Origin: a bacterium
GTDB lineage: Bacteria > UBP6 > UBA1177
Length of the DNA: 55,594 bases
Assembly (NCBI GenBank): GCA_017963125.1
Contig: JAGCUA010000029.1
Coordinates: 1-55,594, forward strand
Reading direction: 5' to 3'
Position 1 is the stretch's first letter; each line of letters starts with the position of its first letter. The position numbers were made by a program, and so were the translations under genes. Below are positions 1 to 8,004 of the stretch, in pieces. The notes under the pieces were generated by a model. That model searched no databases and was not told the origin of the DNA. It saw nothing but the letters and a program-made list of their open reading frames with translations.

Positions 1-216
1 ACCATATTTTGCTCTGTCGCTCCCGTGCTGCTCGTATTCAACGATGTAAAAACCAATCATATAATTCCGGATTGTAGCAAACCGGTTTACAGCTTTTACC
101 GCGGCAGTATAAGCAGAATCATGCAGTTGCGTTATAAAATCAGAAAGTTGGACGAAAGAAATATCCGCTGTTTTTTCCCAATCACGAGGGAGCTTGTATT
201 TTATTTCGATCTCGAT
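1..216 (-). CDS. DUF1016 (YhcG-like) PDDEXK nuclease, N-terminal part, runs off left edge
   Basis: Reading leftwards, the protein contains the DUF1016 N-terminal signature: an aromatic-rich stretch with LPRDWEK, then AAVKAVNRFATIRNYMIG, then FYIVEYEQHGSDRAKYG. This helical domain normally precedes a C-terminal PDDEXK nuclease fold, which lies beyond the window. Such genes are often found within or beside type I restriction-modification loci, so the role is probably defence or DNA processing, but the biochemical function is not settled. No ATG, GTG or TTG occurs in this frame between the upstream stop at 273-271 and the conserved region. I placed the end at an ATC codon (216-214) only as a marker. 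The nearest ATG (225) is in another frame and stops after 14 codons. The gene therefore uses a rare start, has a frameshift, or is 5'-damaged. It is divergent from the DUF1016 gene at 346. Confidence 0.7.
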   Translation of the reverse strand, partial: MEIEIKYKLPRDWEKTADISFVQLSDFITQLHDSAYTAAVKAVNRFATIRNYMIGFYIVEYEQHGSDRAKYG

Positions 217-237
217 TGCACGGCATGATTTTTTGCA

Positions 238-292
238 AAATTCACAAACAAATTTTTCAAAATTAGATTTTTATTGACTTAAATTTAAAATC
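238..292. repeat. 55-bp direct repeat, copy 1 (upstream of DUF1016 gene)
   Basis: This copy matches 1515-1569 at 53 of 55 positions by eye. It includes a -35-like TTGACT (274-279), the palindrome TTAAATTTAA and an A/T-rich tract. It lies between the divergent DUF1016 genes, about 50 bases before the start at 346. The two copies sit at comparable distances before two accessory genes, which suggests a shared promoter or operator, or a recombination scar. Confidence 0.85.
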
Positions 293-345
293 GTTACACA
301 ATATTGATTATTTATGTTTTTTATATTTTTTGAGGAAATAACGAA

Positions 346-1437
346 ATGAGTCAGTTGATGAAAGTTAATTCATCTTATCGGGAATGGGTTTTGACTGTTG
401 CGAAAAGGTTTAGAAAGAGTCAGATCAAAGCGGCTGTCAAAGTAAATAACGAAATGCTTAGATTTTACTGGTCGCTCGGGCAGGATATTTCATCCCTTCA
501 CATGAGTGCAAAATACGGTTCATCGTTTTATAAAAGCCTGAGCGCGGATCTGCACGAAATCTTTCCGGAAGTTCACTCTTTTTCTGTAACGAATCTGAAA
601 TATATGCAATATTTTTATGAACTTTATCCTGCCGAAGCAATCCGTCCCCAACTTGGGGATAAATTCACGGAGCAGGAAAATTGTCCCCGGCTTGAGGACG
701 ATTTCAGCCCGGATATTTTCTGTATTCCGTGGGGACATCAGAAGCAACTTGTTGACAAATGTAAAGGCAATACAACAAAAGCTCTTTTCTATGTCAGAAA
801 AACGATTGAAAACAACTGGTCACGCGCCGTTCTGCTTAATGTTCTCGACTCTGATCTGTACGAACGGCACGGAAAGGCTTTTTCCAATTTCGCGGCAACG
901 CTCCCGATCCCGCAAAGCGATTTGGCACAGGAAATCACCAAAGATCCATACAATTTTGACTTCCTTACTATCCGCGGAAAATATGATGAAAAAGAACTAA
1001 AAGACGCTATGATGGCTAATACAGAGCGGTTTTTGATGGAACTTGGCAACGGATTTGCCTTTCTCGGACGCGAAGTGCGGTTGGAAGTCGGCAATACCGA
1101 AAAATTTATCGACCTGCTTTTTTACAATGTGAAAATTCACAGCTATATCGTTGTTGAAGTGAAATCAACAGATTTTGATTCTTCATACGCAGGACAACTC
1201 GGCACTTATGTCGCAGCCGTCAACCATCAGATGAAATCGGAAACAGACAATCCGACTATCGGCCTTTTGATTTGCAAAAATATGGATAGGGTCGAAGCAC
1301 AGTATGCTCTTGAATCCAGCAGCCAGCCGCTCGGCATTTCAACGTACCAACTGTCCAAAATGATACCGGATAAATTCAAAAGCAGTCTTCCGACGATAGA
1401 GGAAATCGAGAAAAATTTCAAAGAAAACAAAAAATAA
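346..1437 (+). CDS. PDDEXK nuclease domain protein, DUF1016/YhcG family
   Basis: This is a full-length (363 aa) member of the DUF1016 family. Residues 1-170 form the helical DUF1016 N-terminal domain (for example NNEMLRFYWSLGQDI and SVTNLKYMQYFYELYP). The C-terminal half is a PDDEXK nuclease fold with the expected acidic core: Asp256 in KFIDLLFYN, then Glu271 and Lys273 in VVEVK, followed by YAGQLGTYV. The catalytic residues look intact. A GAGG at 332-335 precedes the ATG by 10 bases; a second in-frame ATG at 358 is possible. Members of this family commonly sit with type I restriction-modification genes or with RhuM genes; here a RhuM gene follows at 1617. A decayed copy of the C-terminal tail lies at 2701-2852. 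The DNA substrate cannot be told from sequence. Confidence 0.88.
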   Translation: MSQLMKVNSSYREWVLTVAKRFRKSQIKAAVKVNNEMLRFYWSLGQDISSLHMSAKYGSSFYKSLSADLHEIFPEVHSFSVTNLKYMQYFYELYPAEAIRPQLGDKFTEQENCPRLEDDFSPDIFCIPWGHQKQLVDKCKGNTTKALFYVRKTIENNWSRAVLLNVLDSDLYERHGKAFSNFAATLPIPQSDLAQEITKDPYNFDFLTIRGKYDEKELKDAMMANTERFLMELGNGFAFLGREVRLEVGNTEKFIDLLFYNVKIHSYIVVEVKSTDFDSSYAGQLGTYVAAVNHQMKSETDNPTIGLLICKNMDRVEAQYALESSSQPLGISTYQLSKMIPDKFKSSLPTIEEIEKNFKENKK

Positions 1438-1488
1438 GATTTTAGGTTAATTCAACCTTTTCCTTAAATTCCGAGCCTCCGGCATCAA

Positions 1489-1516
1489 TGAGACGTATCA
1501 GGAAACGGCTCTACAA
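1489..1516. repeat. Degenerate copy of GAGACGT...ACGTCTC palindromic element
   Basis: TGAGACGT, ATCAGG and AACGGCTCTACAA here match the intact hairpin element at 46437-46466 (minus-strand reading GAGACGTG, TCAGGT, CACGTCTCTAC) with a few changes that break the right arm. It is immediately followed by the second 55-bp repeat copy. It reads as a decayed copy of a dispersed palindrome. Confidence 0.6.
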
Positions 1517-1569
1517 ATTCGCAAACAAATTTTTCAAAATTAGATTTTTGTTGACTTAAATTTAAAATC
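1515..1569. repeat. 55-bp direct repeat, copy 2 (upstream of RhuM gene)
   Basis: This is the second copy of the repeat at 238-292, differing at two positions. TTGACT is at 1551-1556, with TATCGT 17 bases further on as a possible -10. It ends about 48 bases before the RhuM start at 1617. In copy 1 the same distance to the DUF1016 start is about 54 bases. Confidence 0.85.
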
Positions 1570-1616
1570 TCGATATCGTTATTTGGTTTTTGTTATTTAA
1601 AGTCGTGAGGTTTAAA

Positions 1617-2636
1617 ATGGAAGATTTCAACAAACGTATGACCATGGTTCTTTATAGATCGGATAAAGACGATGTTTCCGTCAACGCATATCTGAAAGAC
1701 GACACTCTCTGGGTTACGCAAAAGTCTATGGCGGATCTATTCTGCGTAAATGTTCCCGACATATCGAAACATCTCTCCAATATCTATGACGAAGGCGAGC
1801 TGCAGAAAGAGGTAACTGTTTCCAAAATGGAAATAGTTCAAAACGAAGGCGGCAGACAGGTGAAAAGACAGACGGTTTTCTACAATTTAGATGCGATAAT
1901 CTCGGTTGGATACCGGGTAAATTCCAAAGAAGCTACCCGTTTTCGCATCTGGGCGACCAAAATCTTAAAAGAGTATATGTTAAAAGGATTTGTCCTTGAC
2001 GACAAACGCTTAAAACAGGGAAGTACCGCTTTCGGAAAGGATTATTTCCGCGAACTTTTGGAAAGGGTCCGTTCCATCAGAGCCAGCGAACGCATGATAT
2101 GGCAACAGATTACCGATATTTTCGCGGAATGCAGCATTGATTATATCGAAGACTCGGAAACAGCGTATCATTTTTACGCGACTATTCAGAACAAATTCCA
2201 TTATGCCATAACAAACCACACAGCGGCTGAGATCGTGTATAAATCCGCCGATCACGAGAAAGAACACATGGGTTTGACCTCATGGAGAAACGCTCCTGAC
2301 GGCAGAATTCTCAAGTCAGACGTGTCAATAGCCAAAAATTATCTTGATGAGAAACAAATAAAACAGCTTGAAAGGACTGTTTCAGGATATTTCGACTACA
2401 TCGAAGACCTAATCGAAAGAGAAAATGTCTTTACAATGGCGGAATTTGAGAAGAGCGTAAATGCGTTTCTGGAATTCCGGCAATATAAAATCCTACAGGA
2501 CAACGGACGGATATCCCATCAGCAGGCACTTGAAAAAGCTCATCAGGAATATGAAATTTTCAATAAAACCCAACCGATAGAATCTGATTTTGACAAAGCT
2601 GTGAAAAAAATGATCTCCGACATCAACGGCAAGTAA
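1617..2636 (+). CDS. RhuM family protein (virulence RhuM-type)
   Basis: The 339-residue product matches the RhuM family over its length. Near the N-terminus are the family landmarks VNAYLKDDTLWVTQKSMADL and VPDISKHLSNIYDEGEL, then YNLDAIISVGYRVNSKEA and FRIWATKILKEYMLKGFVLD. The N-terminal part resembles phage-type DNA-binding antirepressor modules; the biochemical role is unknown. RhuM genes are frequent passengers in type I restriction-modification and defence loci, which fits the neighbouring DUF1016 genes. I chose ATG 1617 because GTGAGG ends 6 bases before it; a TTG 27 bases upstream has no ribosome-binding site. No stop or frameshift is seen, so the gene looks intact. Confidence 0.85.
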   Translation: MEDFNKRMTMVLYRSDKDDVSVNAYLKDDTLWVTQKSMADLFCVNVPDISKHLSNIYDEGELQKEVTVSKMEIVQNEGGRQVKRQTVFYNLDAIISVGYRVNSKEATRFRIWATKILKEYMLKGFVLDDKRLKQGSTAFGKDYFRELLERVRSIRASERMIWQQITDIFAECSIDYIEDSETAYHFYATIQNKFHYAITNHTAAEIVYKSADHEKEHMGLTSWRNAPDGRILKSDVSIAKNYLDEKQIKQLERTVSGYFDYIEDLIERENVFTMAEFEKSVNAFLEFRQYKILQDNGRISHQQALEKAHQEYEIFNKTQPIESDFDKAVKKMISDINGK

Positions 2637-2700
2637 AAACCAGGTTACATACAATGAGTTTCCAATTTTGGACACAGTGAGTCTAAAATCTTTTTTACAT

Positions 2701-2852
2701 GAAAACTGTCGGCAGCTTGCCGACGATTTCAGAAAACCGATAAACGCTCCGATCGGCATTTCCGAATATAAATCGCGTGTAAGCATCTCCCGAAAGAATT
2801 ACGTGATAAAATGCCTACAGTTGAGGAAATTGAGAGCGGATTGAACAAGTAG
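2701..2852 (+). pseudogene. Decayed C-terminal tail of a third DUF1016 nuclease gene
   Basis: Two reading frames together give the end of a DUF1016 protein. 2728-2772 reads FRKPINAPIGISEYK. After a frame change near 2775-2785, the sequence reads LPKELRDKMPTVEEIESGL and ends at TAG 2850-2852. The intact gene at 346 ends in the equivalent way (PLGISTYQL...LPTIEEIEK). No upstream part of the gene remains, so this is a deletion remnant with a frameshift. It lies in a 395-base stretch without genes (2637-3031). The rest of that stretch shows only the sppA promoter; 2637-2700 and 2853-2944 show nothing I can name. Confidence 0.75.
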
Positions 2853-2944
2853 CAGAAACTTAAATTTCCCCCACATTTCCGTTTTGAGATGGCGAAACGA
2901 CAGGGTAAAGACAGCATCTGTCCGCTCCGACAAGAAAGACCCAG

Positions 2945-2972
2945 TTGAAAACATTTGATTTTGTGATATAAT
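2945..2972 (+). promoter_or_regulatory. Sigma-70-type promoter for sppA
   Basis: TTGAAA (2945-2950), a 16-base spacer and a perfect TATAAT (2967-2972). The predicted transcript start near 2979 leaves a leader of about 50 bases before sppA. The promoter lies outside the island remnant, so sppA has its own control. Confidence 0.75.
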
Positions 2973-3031
2973 CAACGGCTTTTGCTGCAGGAAGCATGTG
3001 GTGGTAAACAAAATTGATATAAGAGGCCAAA

Positions 3032-4831
3032 ATGTGGGATTTTATTAAGAAACTGATCGCGAGATTCTTCATTGTGATAGGAGTTCTCACGGTTCTCAAC
3101 ATCGCTCTTATTGTCTGGCTCATTTCGAGCATAGATTTTTCGGGCTTCGGTAAAAAGGAAGTGCAGGAAAAAACGCTCCTTACGATAAATGCCGGAGCGA
3201 TAAGCGGTGATGTTTTCCCTGAAACGAACTACATGATGCTCGACTCGTTTTTCGGAAAGCAGATCTCGCTTCTCGACACTCTGACTTCAGTCCGCGCGGC
3301 TGCGGCTGACCCCAGAATTGTGGGGATTTTTCTTGATCTGAGCGATATGAATTTAAGTTACGCTCAGGCTGAAGAACTCCGCAACGAGCTGATTTTGTTC
3401 AAAAATGCTGGCAAAAAAGTCTGGGCTTGGAGCGATTCTTACGGCGAATACATGAGCGGCACGAAAAGCTACTATCTTGCGACTGCGGCCGACAAAATTT
3501 TCCTTCAGCACTCTGGTTTCGTCACTTTCAACGGCATGAGTTCAACTTCAATTTTCTTCAAGAATATGCTTGAAAAAATCAAGGTCGAACCGATCGGCGC
3601 GGCAAGGAAGGAATATAAAACCTACTGGAACATGTACAGCGAGGACAAGTTTACCGAAGCTCACCGCGAATCGACTGAAAGTTTAATAACCTCAATATTT
3701 TCCAAAGTCGCGGCCGAAGTTTCCGAAAGCCGAAAGATCCCTGTCGGCAAAGTCTATGAAATCGCAGATTCGGTCTCTATGACTTCGCCTTATGCGGTCA
3801 AAAACAACCTTATTGACGGGATCCGCTACAAGGACGACATTCTTGAGGAAATGAGGAACCAGACAGGATATGAGCACAAAATTTCACTTATAGCATACAA
3901 AAATATCGGCGAAGACCTTTTCAAAATAACTCCGGTCGCAGGGCCTAAGATCGCAGTCATCGAAGTTCCGGGCTCGATCCACCGCGGTGTAAGCGACATG
4001 TCGCCTTCGGGAAAGCCTCAGTCAAGCGGTTCAACGACGATTGTATCGCTGCTTAAAAAGGCATGGAAAGACGAGAATGTGAAAGGAATAATCCTCCGCG
4101 TCAACTCTCCAGGCGGCTCGGTAATTGCCTCCGAAACGATCTGGAACCAGGTCGAAACAATCAAAAAAACCGGCGGCAAACCCGTTATCGTTTCGATGGG
4201 AAGCGTCGCCGCATCTGGCGGATACTACGTTTCGATGAATGCCGACAGGATTTTTGCAGACCATAACACGATCACTGGTTCGATCGGAGTCGTAATCGGC
4301 AAATTCTACACAAGAAACCTCTTCGAATCGCTCGGGATCACCTTTGACAGCGTGACGATAGGCAAGAACAACAACTTCCTTTCGGCACTTGAAAAGTTCA
4401 CGCCGGAGCAGGAAGAATATCTCAACAAAAATCTCGACGAAGTTTACAGCACTTTCGTCCAGAGAGCGGCTGACGGCAGAAAAATGAACGCAATGGATCT
4501 CGAAAAATTCGCTCACGGCCGCGTCTGGTCGGGCGGACTCGCTTACAAAAACGGCCTTGTCGATGAAATCGGCGGCTTCATGGCGGCATACGGCTACATG
4601 AAGGAAAAAATCGCGCTTCCAGACTGCCGGTTTGTCAAATACCCTGACACAAACGGGCTCCTCAGCCTTTTCCAGGATGAGGAAGAGGAAGAAAACCAGT
4701 CGGATTCAGTTCTCGGCACGATCAACCGCTTCGCAGCGACACTTTTCAAAGCTGCGACACTTGTAAACCGCGAAATCAGAATGCATTCCGAAGAAATGTA
4801 TCAGAGCAGGGAAGACGCGGTGCTGGAGTAA
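3032..4831 (+). CDS. sppA: Signal peptide peptidase SppA, long (67K-type) form
   Basis: SppA is a membrane-anchored serine protease (family S49) that degrades cleaved signal peptides and membrane debris on the periplasmic side. The 599-residue length matches the duplicated, E. coli-type form. Residues 12-32 form the single membrane anchor. The first half contains the likely general base, Lys196 in RKEYKTYW. The second half carries the nucleophile, Ser395, in SMGSVAASGGYYVSM. The Lys-Ser dyad is thus split between the two repeats as in the known structure. AAGAGG at about 3021 precedes the ATG. The C-terminal tail (about 40 residues) is acidic, then Arg/Glu-rich. It has its own promoter and no tight downstream partner. 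With SecA, SecDF and the many lipoproteins in this window it fits a heavy export load. Confidence 0.93.
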   Translation: MWDFIKKLIARFFIVIGVLTVLNIALIVWLISSIDFSGFGKKEVQEKTLLTINAGAISGDVFPETNYMMLDSFFGKQISLLDTLTSVRAAAADPRIVGIFLDLSDMNLSYAQAEELRNELILFKNAGKKVWAWSDSYGEYMSGTKSYYLATAADKIFLQHSGFVTFNGMSSTSIFFKNMLEKIKVEPIGAARKEYKTYWNMYSEDKFTEAHRESTESLITSIFSKVAAEVSESRKIPVGKVYEIADSVSMTSPYAVKNNLIDGIRYKDDILEEMRNQTGYEHKISLIAYKNIGEDLFKITPVAGPKIAVIEVPGSIHRGVSDMSPSGKPQSSGSTTIVSLLKKAWKDENVKGIILRVNSPGGSVIASETIWNQVETIKKTGGKPVIVSMGSVAASGGYYVSMNADRIFADHNTITGSIGVVIGKFYTRNLFESLGITFDSVTIGKNNNFLSALEKFTPEQEEYLNKNLDEVYSTFVQRAADGRKMNAMDLEKFAHGRVWSGGLAYKNGLVDEIGGFMAAYGYMKEKIALPDCRFVKYPDTNGLLSLFQDEEEEENQSDSVLGTINRFAATLFKAATLVNREIRMHSEEMYQSREDAVLE

Positions 4832-4880
4832 TTATTTTAATAAAATATATTGTTGCTAATTGAATAATTCGAAAGAAAAT

Positions 4881-4908
4881 TTGACGATCGTATATTTATG
4901 CGTATAAT
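4881..4908 (+). promoter_or_regulatory. Promoter of the Panacea-toxin-mtaD operon
   Basis: TTGACG (4881-4886), a 16-base spacer and TATAAT (4903-4908). The start is expected near 4915, giving a leader of only about 24 bases before the ATG at 4939. An A/T-rich run precedes it. Confidence 0.75.
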
Positions 4909-4938
4909 AATGCCGCTTTGTTATTGCGAGAGGTGAAT

Positions 4939-5421
4939 ATGGCACGCATAATTGATGTTGCAGCTTACATAATCAGGCAGTATCATGCCGTAACAGGGGA
5001 AAATCTTGATGAAATGAAGTTGCACAAACTTCTTTATTTTACCCAGCGTGAAACTATAGCCGAGACAGGAGAACCTGCGTTTGACGAGGTATTTGAAGGA
5101 TGGAAATACGGGCCTGTCAGCAGAGATGTCCGTGATGTTTATGCTGATGGAAAAATCATTGTTCCGACAAAAGAAATCCCGGCAGAACTTCAATATATTG
5201 TCAATAATGTTGTGTTTGAGTACGGTCTGCTTGCTTCATTGGAACTCAGTGAACTTTCGCATAAAGATTCTTCGTGGCAAAACGCGAGAAAAGGGCTTGA
5301 TCCTGATGAAAACGGCGATGTTCCTTTGAATCTTGATGATATAAGAGCTGATGCGGTCAAGATACGTCCTTACGATCATGTATGGGATATGTATTATGAC
5401 GAATTCGAAGACGAGGCGTAA
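4939..5421 (+). CDS. Panacea-domain antitoxin (SocA/GepA-like, DUF4065)
   Basis: The 160-residue product is almost entirely a Panacea domain. The hallmarks are AAYIIRQYHAVTGENLDEMK, then LHKLLYFTQ, then the conserved FEGWKYGPVSRDVRDVY. Panacea proteins are promiscuous antitoxins paired with unrelated toxins and act as direct neutralisers or chaperone-like partners. Here the next gene, 5 bases downstream, encodes a MazF-like protein, so the pair forms a type II-like module with the antitoxin first. ATG 4939 is chosen over an upstream TTG because GAGAGGTG (4928-4935) lies at the right distance. No DNA-binding domain is visible, so autoregulation, if any, would need another factor. Confidence 0.85.
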   Translation: MARIIDVAAYIIRQYHAVTGENLDEMKLHKLLYFTQRETIAETGEPAFDEVFEGWKYGPVSRDVRDVYADGKIIVPTKEIPAELQYIVNNVVFEYGLLASLELSELSHKDSSWQNARKGLDPDENGDVPLNLDDIRADAVKIRPYDHVWDMYYDEFEDEA

Positions 5422-5426
5422 ACAGC

Positions 5427-5825
5427 TTGATCTCAACAGGCAAAATATATAAAGCCCTTGTCAAATATTTCGACATAGAAAAGGGAGTTGCTTTCAAGTT
5501 CCGCCCTGTTTTGATTCTGGCAAAGGCGGATGCTGCTGATTTTGTCGTTCTTCCGGTATCTACAGTTTCAAGAAAGGAAAATCTTAATAAATATTACGAT
5601 GTTATGATTGATCCGGAGCAATATCCGCTCGTAAATCTGAACAAAGTTTCCTATGTCAGAACACATAAGCAGATAATTGTTCATATTGCGGAAATTACGG
5701 GCGAAATCGGCGATTTGAAAGCAAATTATTCTGATCTTTATTCGGAAATTCTTTCAAAAAGAAGTGACTTCAGCGATGAAATCACAAGACAGGCTTTGGA
5801 AAATATGAAAATGAGGGTTAAATGA
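5427..5825 (+). CDS. MazF/PemK-like toxin partner of Panacea antitoxin
   Basis: This 132-residue protein has the layout of the MazF/PemK (CcdB-fold) family: an opening GKIYKALV strand, the RPVLILAK motif near residue 26, a central VVLPVS strand, and SYVRTHKQI near residue 75, where MazF proteins place their functional Arg/Thr. These proteins are usually mRNA interferases; RNase activity here is inferred. The start is TTG 5427, as no ATG lies in frame near it; GAGG at 5413-5416 is 10 bases upstream. The stop overlaps the start of mtaD as ATGA, so toxin and mtaD are translationally coupled. MazF paired with Panacea rather than MazE is the point of interest. Confidence 0.7.
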   Translation: MISTGKIYKALVKYFDIEKGVAFKFRPVLILAKADAADFVVLPVSTVSRKENLNKYYDVMIDPEQYPLVNLNKVSYVRTHKQIIVHIAEITGEIGDLKANYSDLYSEILSKRSDFSDEITRQALENMKMRVK

Positions 5826-7087
5826 AAAAAATTCTTCTTAAATCGGCAGTTGTTGATGTTCATGGCGGCAAAATTACGCGCAAAGACATTGTTATCGGGA
5901 ACGGAAAGTTTCTGAAAATAGCGGATGAGGTTTCTGCTGAAGATTGTGAGGGCTGCGAGGTCGTTGACTGCTCGGATTTTGCAGTGCTTCCGGCATTTTA
6001 CAACGGACATACCCATGCGGCGATGACGCTTCTGCGCGGTTATGCGGACGATATGGAGCTTTCCCGCTGGCTGAACGAATACATCTGGCCGTTCGAGGCG
6101 AAACTCAGCGATGAAGATATCGAAATAGCGAGCCGGCTTGCAGTCCTTGAAATGATAAAATCAGGCACGGTTTTCTTTTCCGACATGTACTGGCACCGCG
6201 AATATACGATGAAAGTTGTTGAAGAAATGGGGATCAGAGCTGCGATAGGAGTCACGATTTCAGACATGCTGACTCCTCCGGATGAGCTTGAAGAGAATTT
6301 TGCTTTTCTTGCGGCTCACACGAAAGAATCAGAGCGCGTGAAACTTGCCGTGATGCCTCATTCGGTCTACACCGTGAGTGAAAAAATACTCAGGCGCTGC
6401 ATTGAAATCGCAAAAGTTGAAAATTATATCCTTCATACTCATCTTTCTGAAACACAGACAGAGGTCGATAACTGCATTAAGCAGTACGGCTGCACTCCGG
6501 TGCGGCTCATACAGCGCCTTGGCGGGCTTGGTTCAAACCTAGTTGCAGCTCACTGCGTCCATTTTACCGGAGAAGATATGAAAATTTTCGCAGATTCGGG
6601 TTCTACTGCTGTGCTGAACCCGTGTTCGAACCTGAAGCTTTCAAGCGGGATCCCGCAGATTCAGAAGCTGCTTGATGCCGGAATAAAACTCGCTCTCGGA
6701 ACCGACGGAGTTTCATCGAACAACAATCTCGACATGCGAGAAGAGATGAAATTTGCCGCTCTGCTGGCGAAGGTCTGCGGATCGGCGGAGACTCTTCCGG
6801 CACACGAGGTGCTTGAAATGGCAACATCAAAAGCGGCTGATGCTTACGGTATTGACGCCGGAATCATCGCCGAAGGAAAACTTGCCGACTGTCTGCTTGT
6901 CAATTTGGCTGACGAGCGCATGGTGCCCTGCCATGACCTTATAAGCAACTGGGTCTACGCTGCGGATTTGGGATGTATCGATTCAGTCATCTGCAACGGA
7001 AAATTCGTTATGAGAAACCGTAAAGTAGACGGTGAAGAGGATATTCTTAAAGAGGCGGCAGCCTGTGCCGCACGCCTGACGCACTAA
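5822..7087 (+). CDS. mtaD: 5-methylthioadenosine/S-adenosylhomocysteine deaminase-type amidohydrolase
   Basis: This is a 421-residue metal-dependent amidohydrolase of the MtaD/SsnA/TrzA group. Metal and catalytic residues are in place: His63 and His65 (NGHTHAAM), His207 with Glu210 (HTHLSE), His244 (AAHCVHF) and Asp295 (LGTDGVSSNNNLD). MtaD proteins deaminate S-adenosylhomocysteine, methylthioadenosine or adenosine to the inosine analogues in the methionine salvage and SAM recycling pathway. Substrate choice cannot be fixed from sequence; other aminohydrolases share these motifs. GAGGG inside the end of the toxin gene serves as ribosome-binding site, and the ATG overlaps the toxin stop. No promoter of its own is visible, so expression probably depends on the toxin-antitoxin promoter. 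The end overlaps convergent yihY by 4 bases. Confidence 0.85.
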   Translation: MKKILLKSAVVDVHGGKITRKDIVIGNGKFLKIADEVSAEDCEGCEVVDCSDFAVLPAFYNGHTHAAMTLLRGYADDMELSRWLNEYIWPFEAKLSDEDIEIASRLAVLEMIKSGTVFFSDMYWHREYTMKVVEEMGIRAAIGVTISDMLTPPDELEENFAFLAAHTKESERVKLAVMPHSVYTVSEKILRRCIEIAKVENYILHTHLSETQTEVDNCIKQYGCTPVRLIQRLGGLGSNLVAAHCVHFTGEDMKIFADSGSTAVLNPCSNLKLSSGIPQIQKLLDAGIKLALGTDGVSSNNNLDMREEMKFAALLAKVCGSAETLPAHEVLEMATSKAADAYGIDAGIIAEGKLADCLLVNLADERMVPCHDLISNWVYAADLGCIDSVICNGKFVMRNRKVDGEEDILKEAAACAARLTH

Positions 7088-8004
7088 TTTTTTTCTGGAT
7101 AAATTCCCGACAGACTTTTTATAAATTCCATGCAGAGAAGGAGTATCAGCGCACTGTAGTAGACCCAGAGGATGCTTGTGATCGTCCATGCCGCCGAGCC
7201 GTAGATGAAAGAAAAGTTCGATATCTCGGTTATGTAGAAATTGTATAATAATTTTGCTGCGTTCCACAAAACGCTGAAAAGAAGCGCACCGCAGAGGATA
7301 GCTTTTTTCGAAAGTTTTATCCCGTAAGTGAAATAGTTTATGAGTATCCAGAAAAACAGGACGATGATCACCGTTGAAACTGCAAAACTGTATGTCTGAC
7401 CGCTTGAAATCACGTCAATAAGGTTCTGCAGGATCGGGATTTTGTTGGCAATATTTCCTGCAAACGAAAGAAAAAGACTCAAAAAATACTGGACGAAAAA
7501 GAGGACGATAGCGAGTGTGAGCAGAAAAACCGCTCCCATAAGCCTCGAAAGGATGAAATTTATCGATTTTCCGCCGAAGATCCTGAAAAAGGAGTAGTGC
7601 AGAGTCGAAAAGAGAAGGGTCGCCGAAACCGCGAGCGATACAAGACCGACAGTTGTGAGCCCCGCCTTGTAGTTTGCTATGTCGACTACGCTCGAAACAT
7701 ATTTTTCACTTAAAAACGGGATCGCCATATTGAGCGAATCCATGATGTAGGATATAAGCTGTTCTGATGTTAAATTGTGAATATCTTTAATGTAATCAAC
7801 AATATATCCGACAGATGCACCGAGCAGGATTAAAAACGGAATGAAGCTCAGAAGGAAGTAGAAACTTATCGCCGCCGTGAACGTAAAGCAGTCATCGTTG
7901 TAGAAACCGAATCCAGTCTCCCAGACGACTTTCAGGAATCTGTTATGCTCAACTATGTCGAAAAACTTCTTTTTCAGGTCGTCCAAAGTACTTTTCCCTT
8001 TCAT
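7084..8004 (-). CDS. YihY/virulence factor BrkB family inner-membrane protein
   Basis: The 306-residue protein has about six hydrophobic segments and the YihY/BrkB pattern: a cytoplasmic start (VWETGFGFYNDD) followed by FTAAISFYFLLSFIPFLILL, then repeated Ile/Leu/Phe-rich helices. Members were once called RNase BN in error and are now regarded as integral membrane proteins of uncertain function, possibly transporters. GGAG 5-8 bases before ATG supports the start. That GGAG is the 3' arm of a hairpin (8009-8029), so access to it may be controlled. The gene is convergent with mtaD (4-base overlap) and divergent from the flippase gene. Confidence 0.85.
   Translation of the reverse strand: MKGKSTLDDLKKKFFDIVEHNRFLKVVWETGFGFYNDDCFTFTAAISFYFLLSFIPFLILLGASVGYIVDYIKDIHNLTSEQLISYIMDSLNMAIPFLSEKYVSSVVDIANYKAGLTTVGLVSLAVSATLLFSTLHYSFFRIFGGKSINFILSRLMGAVFLLTLAIVLFFVQYFLSLFLSFAGNIANKIPILQNLIDVISSGQTYSFAVSTVIIVLFFWILINYFTYGIKLSKKAILCGALLFSVLWNAAKLLYNFYITEISNFSFIYGSAAWTITSILWVYYSALILLLCMEFIKSLSGIYPEKN

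Noticed and set aside
25..228. Plus-strand 67-codon frame at the left edge
   Set aside because: It is antisense to the conserved DUF1016 protein read on the minus strand and has no recognisable content.
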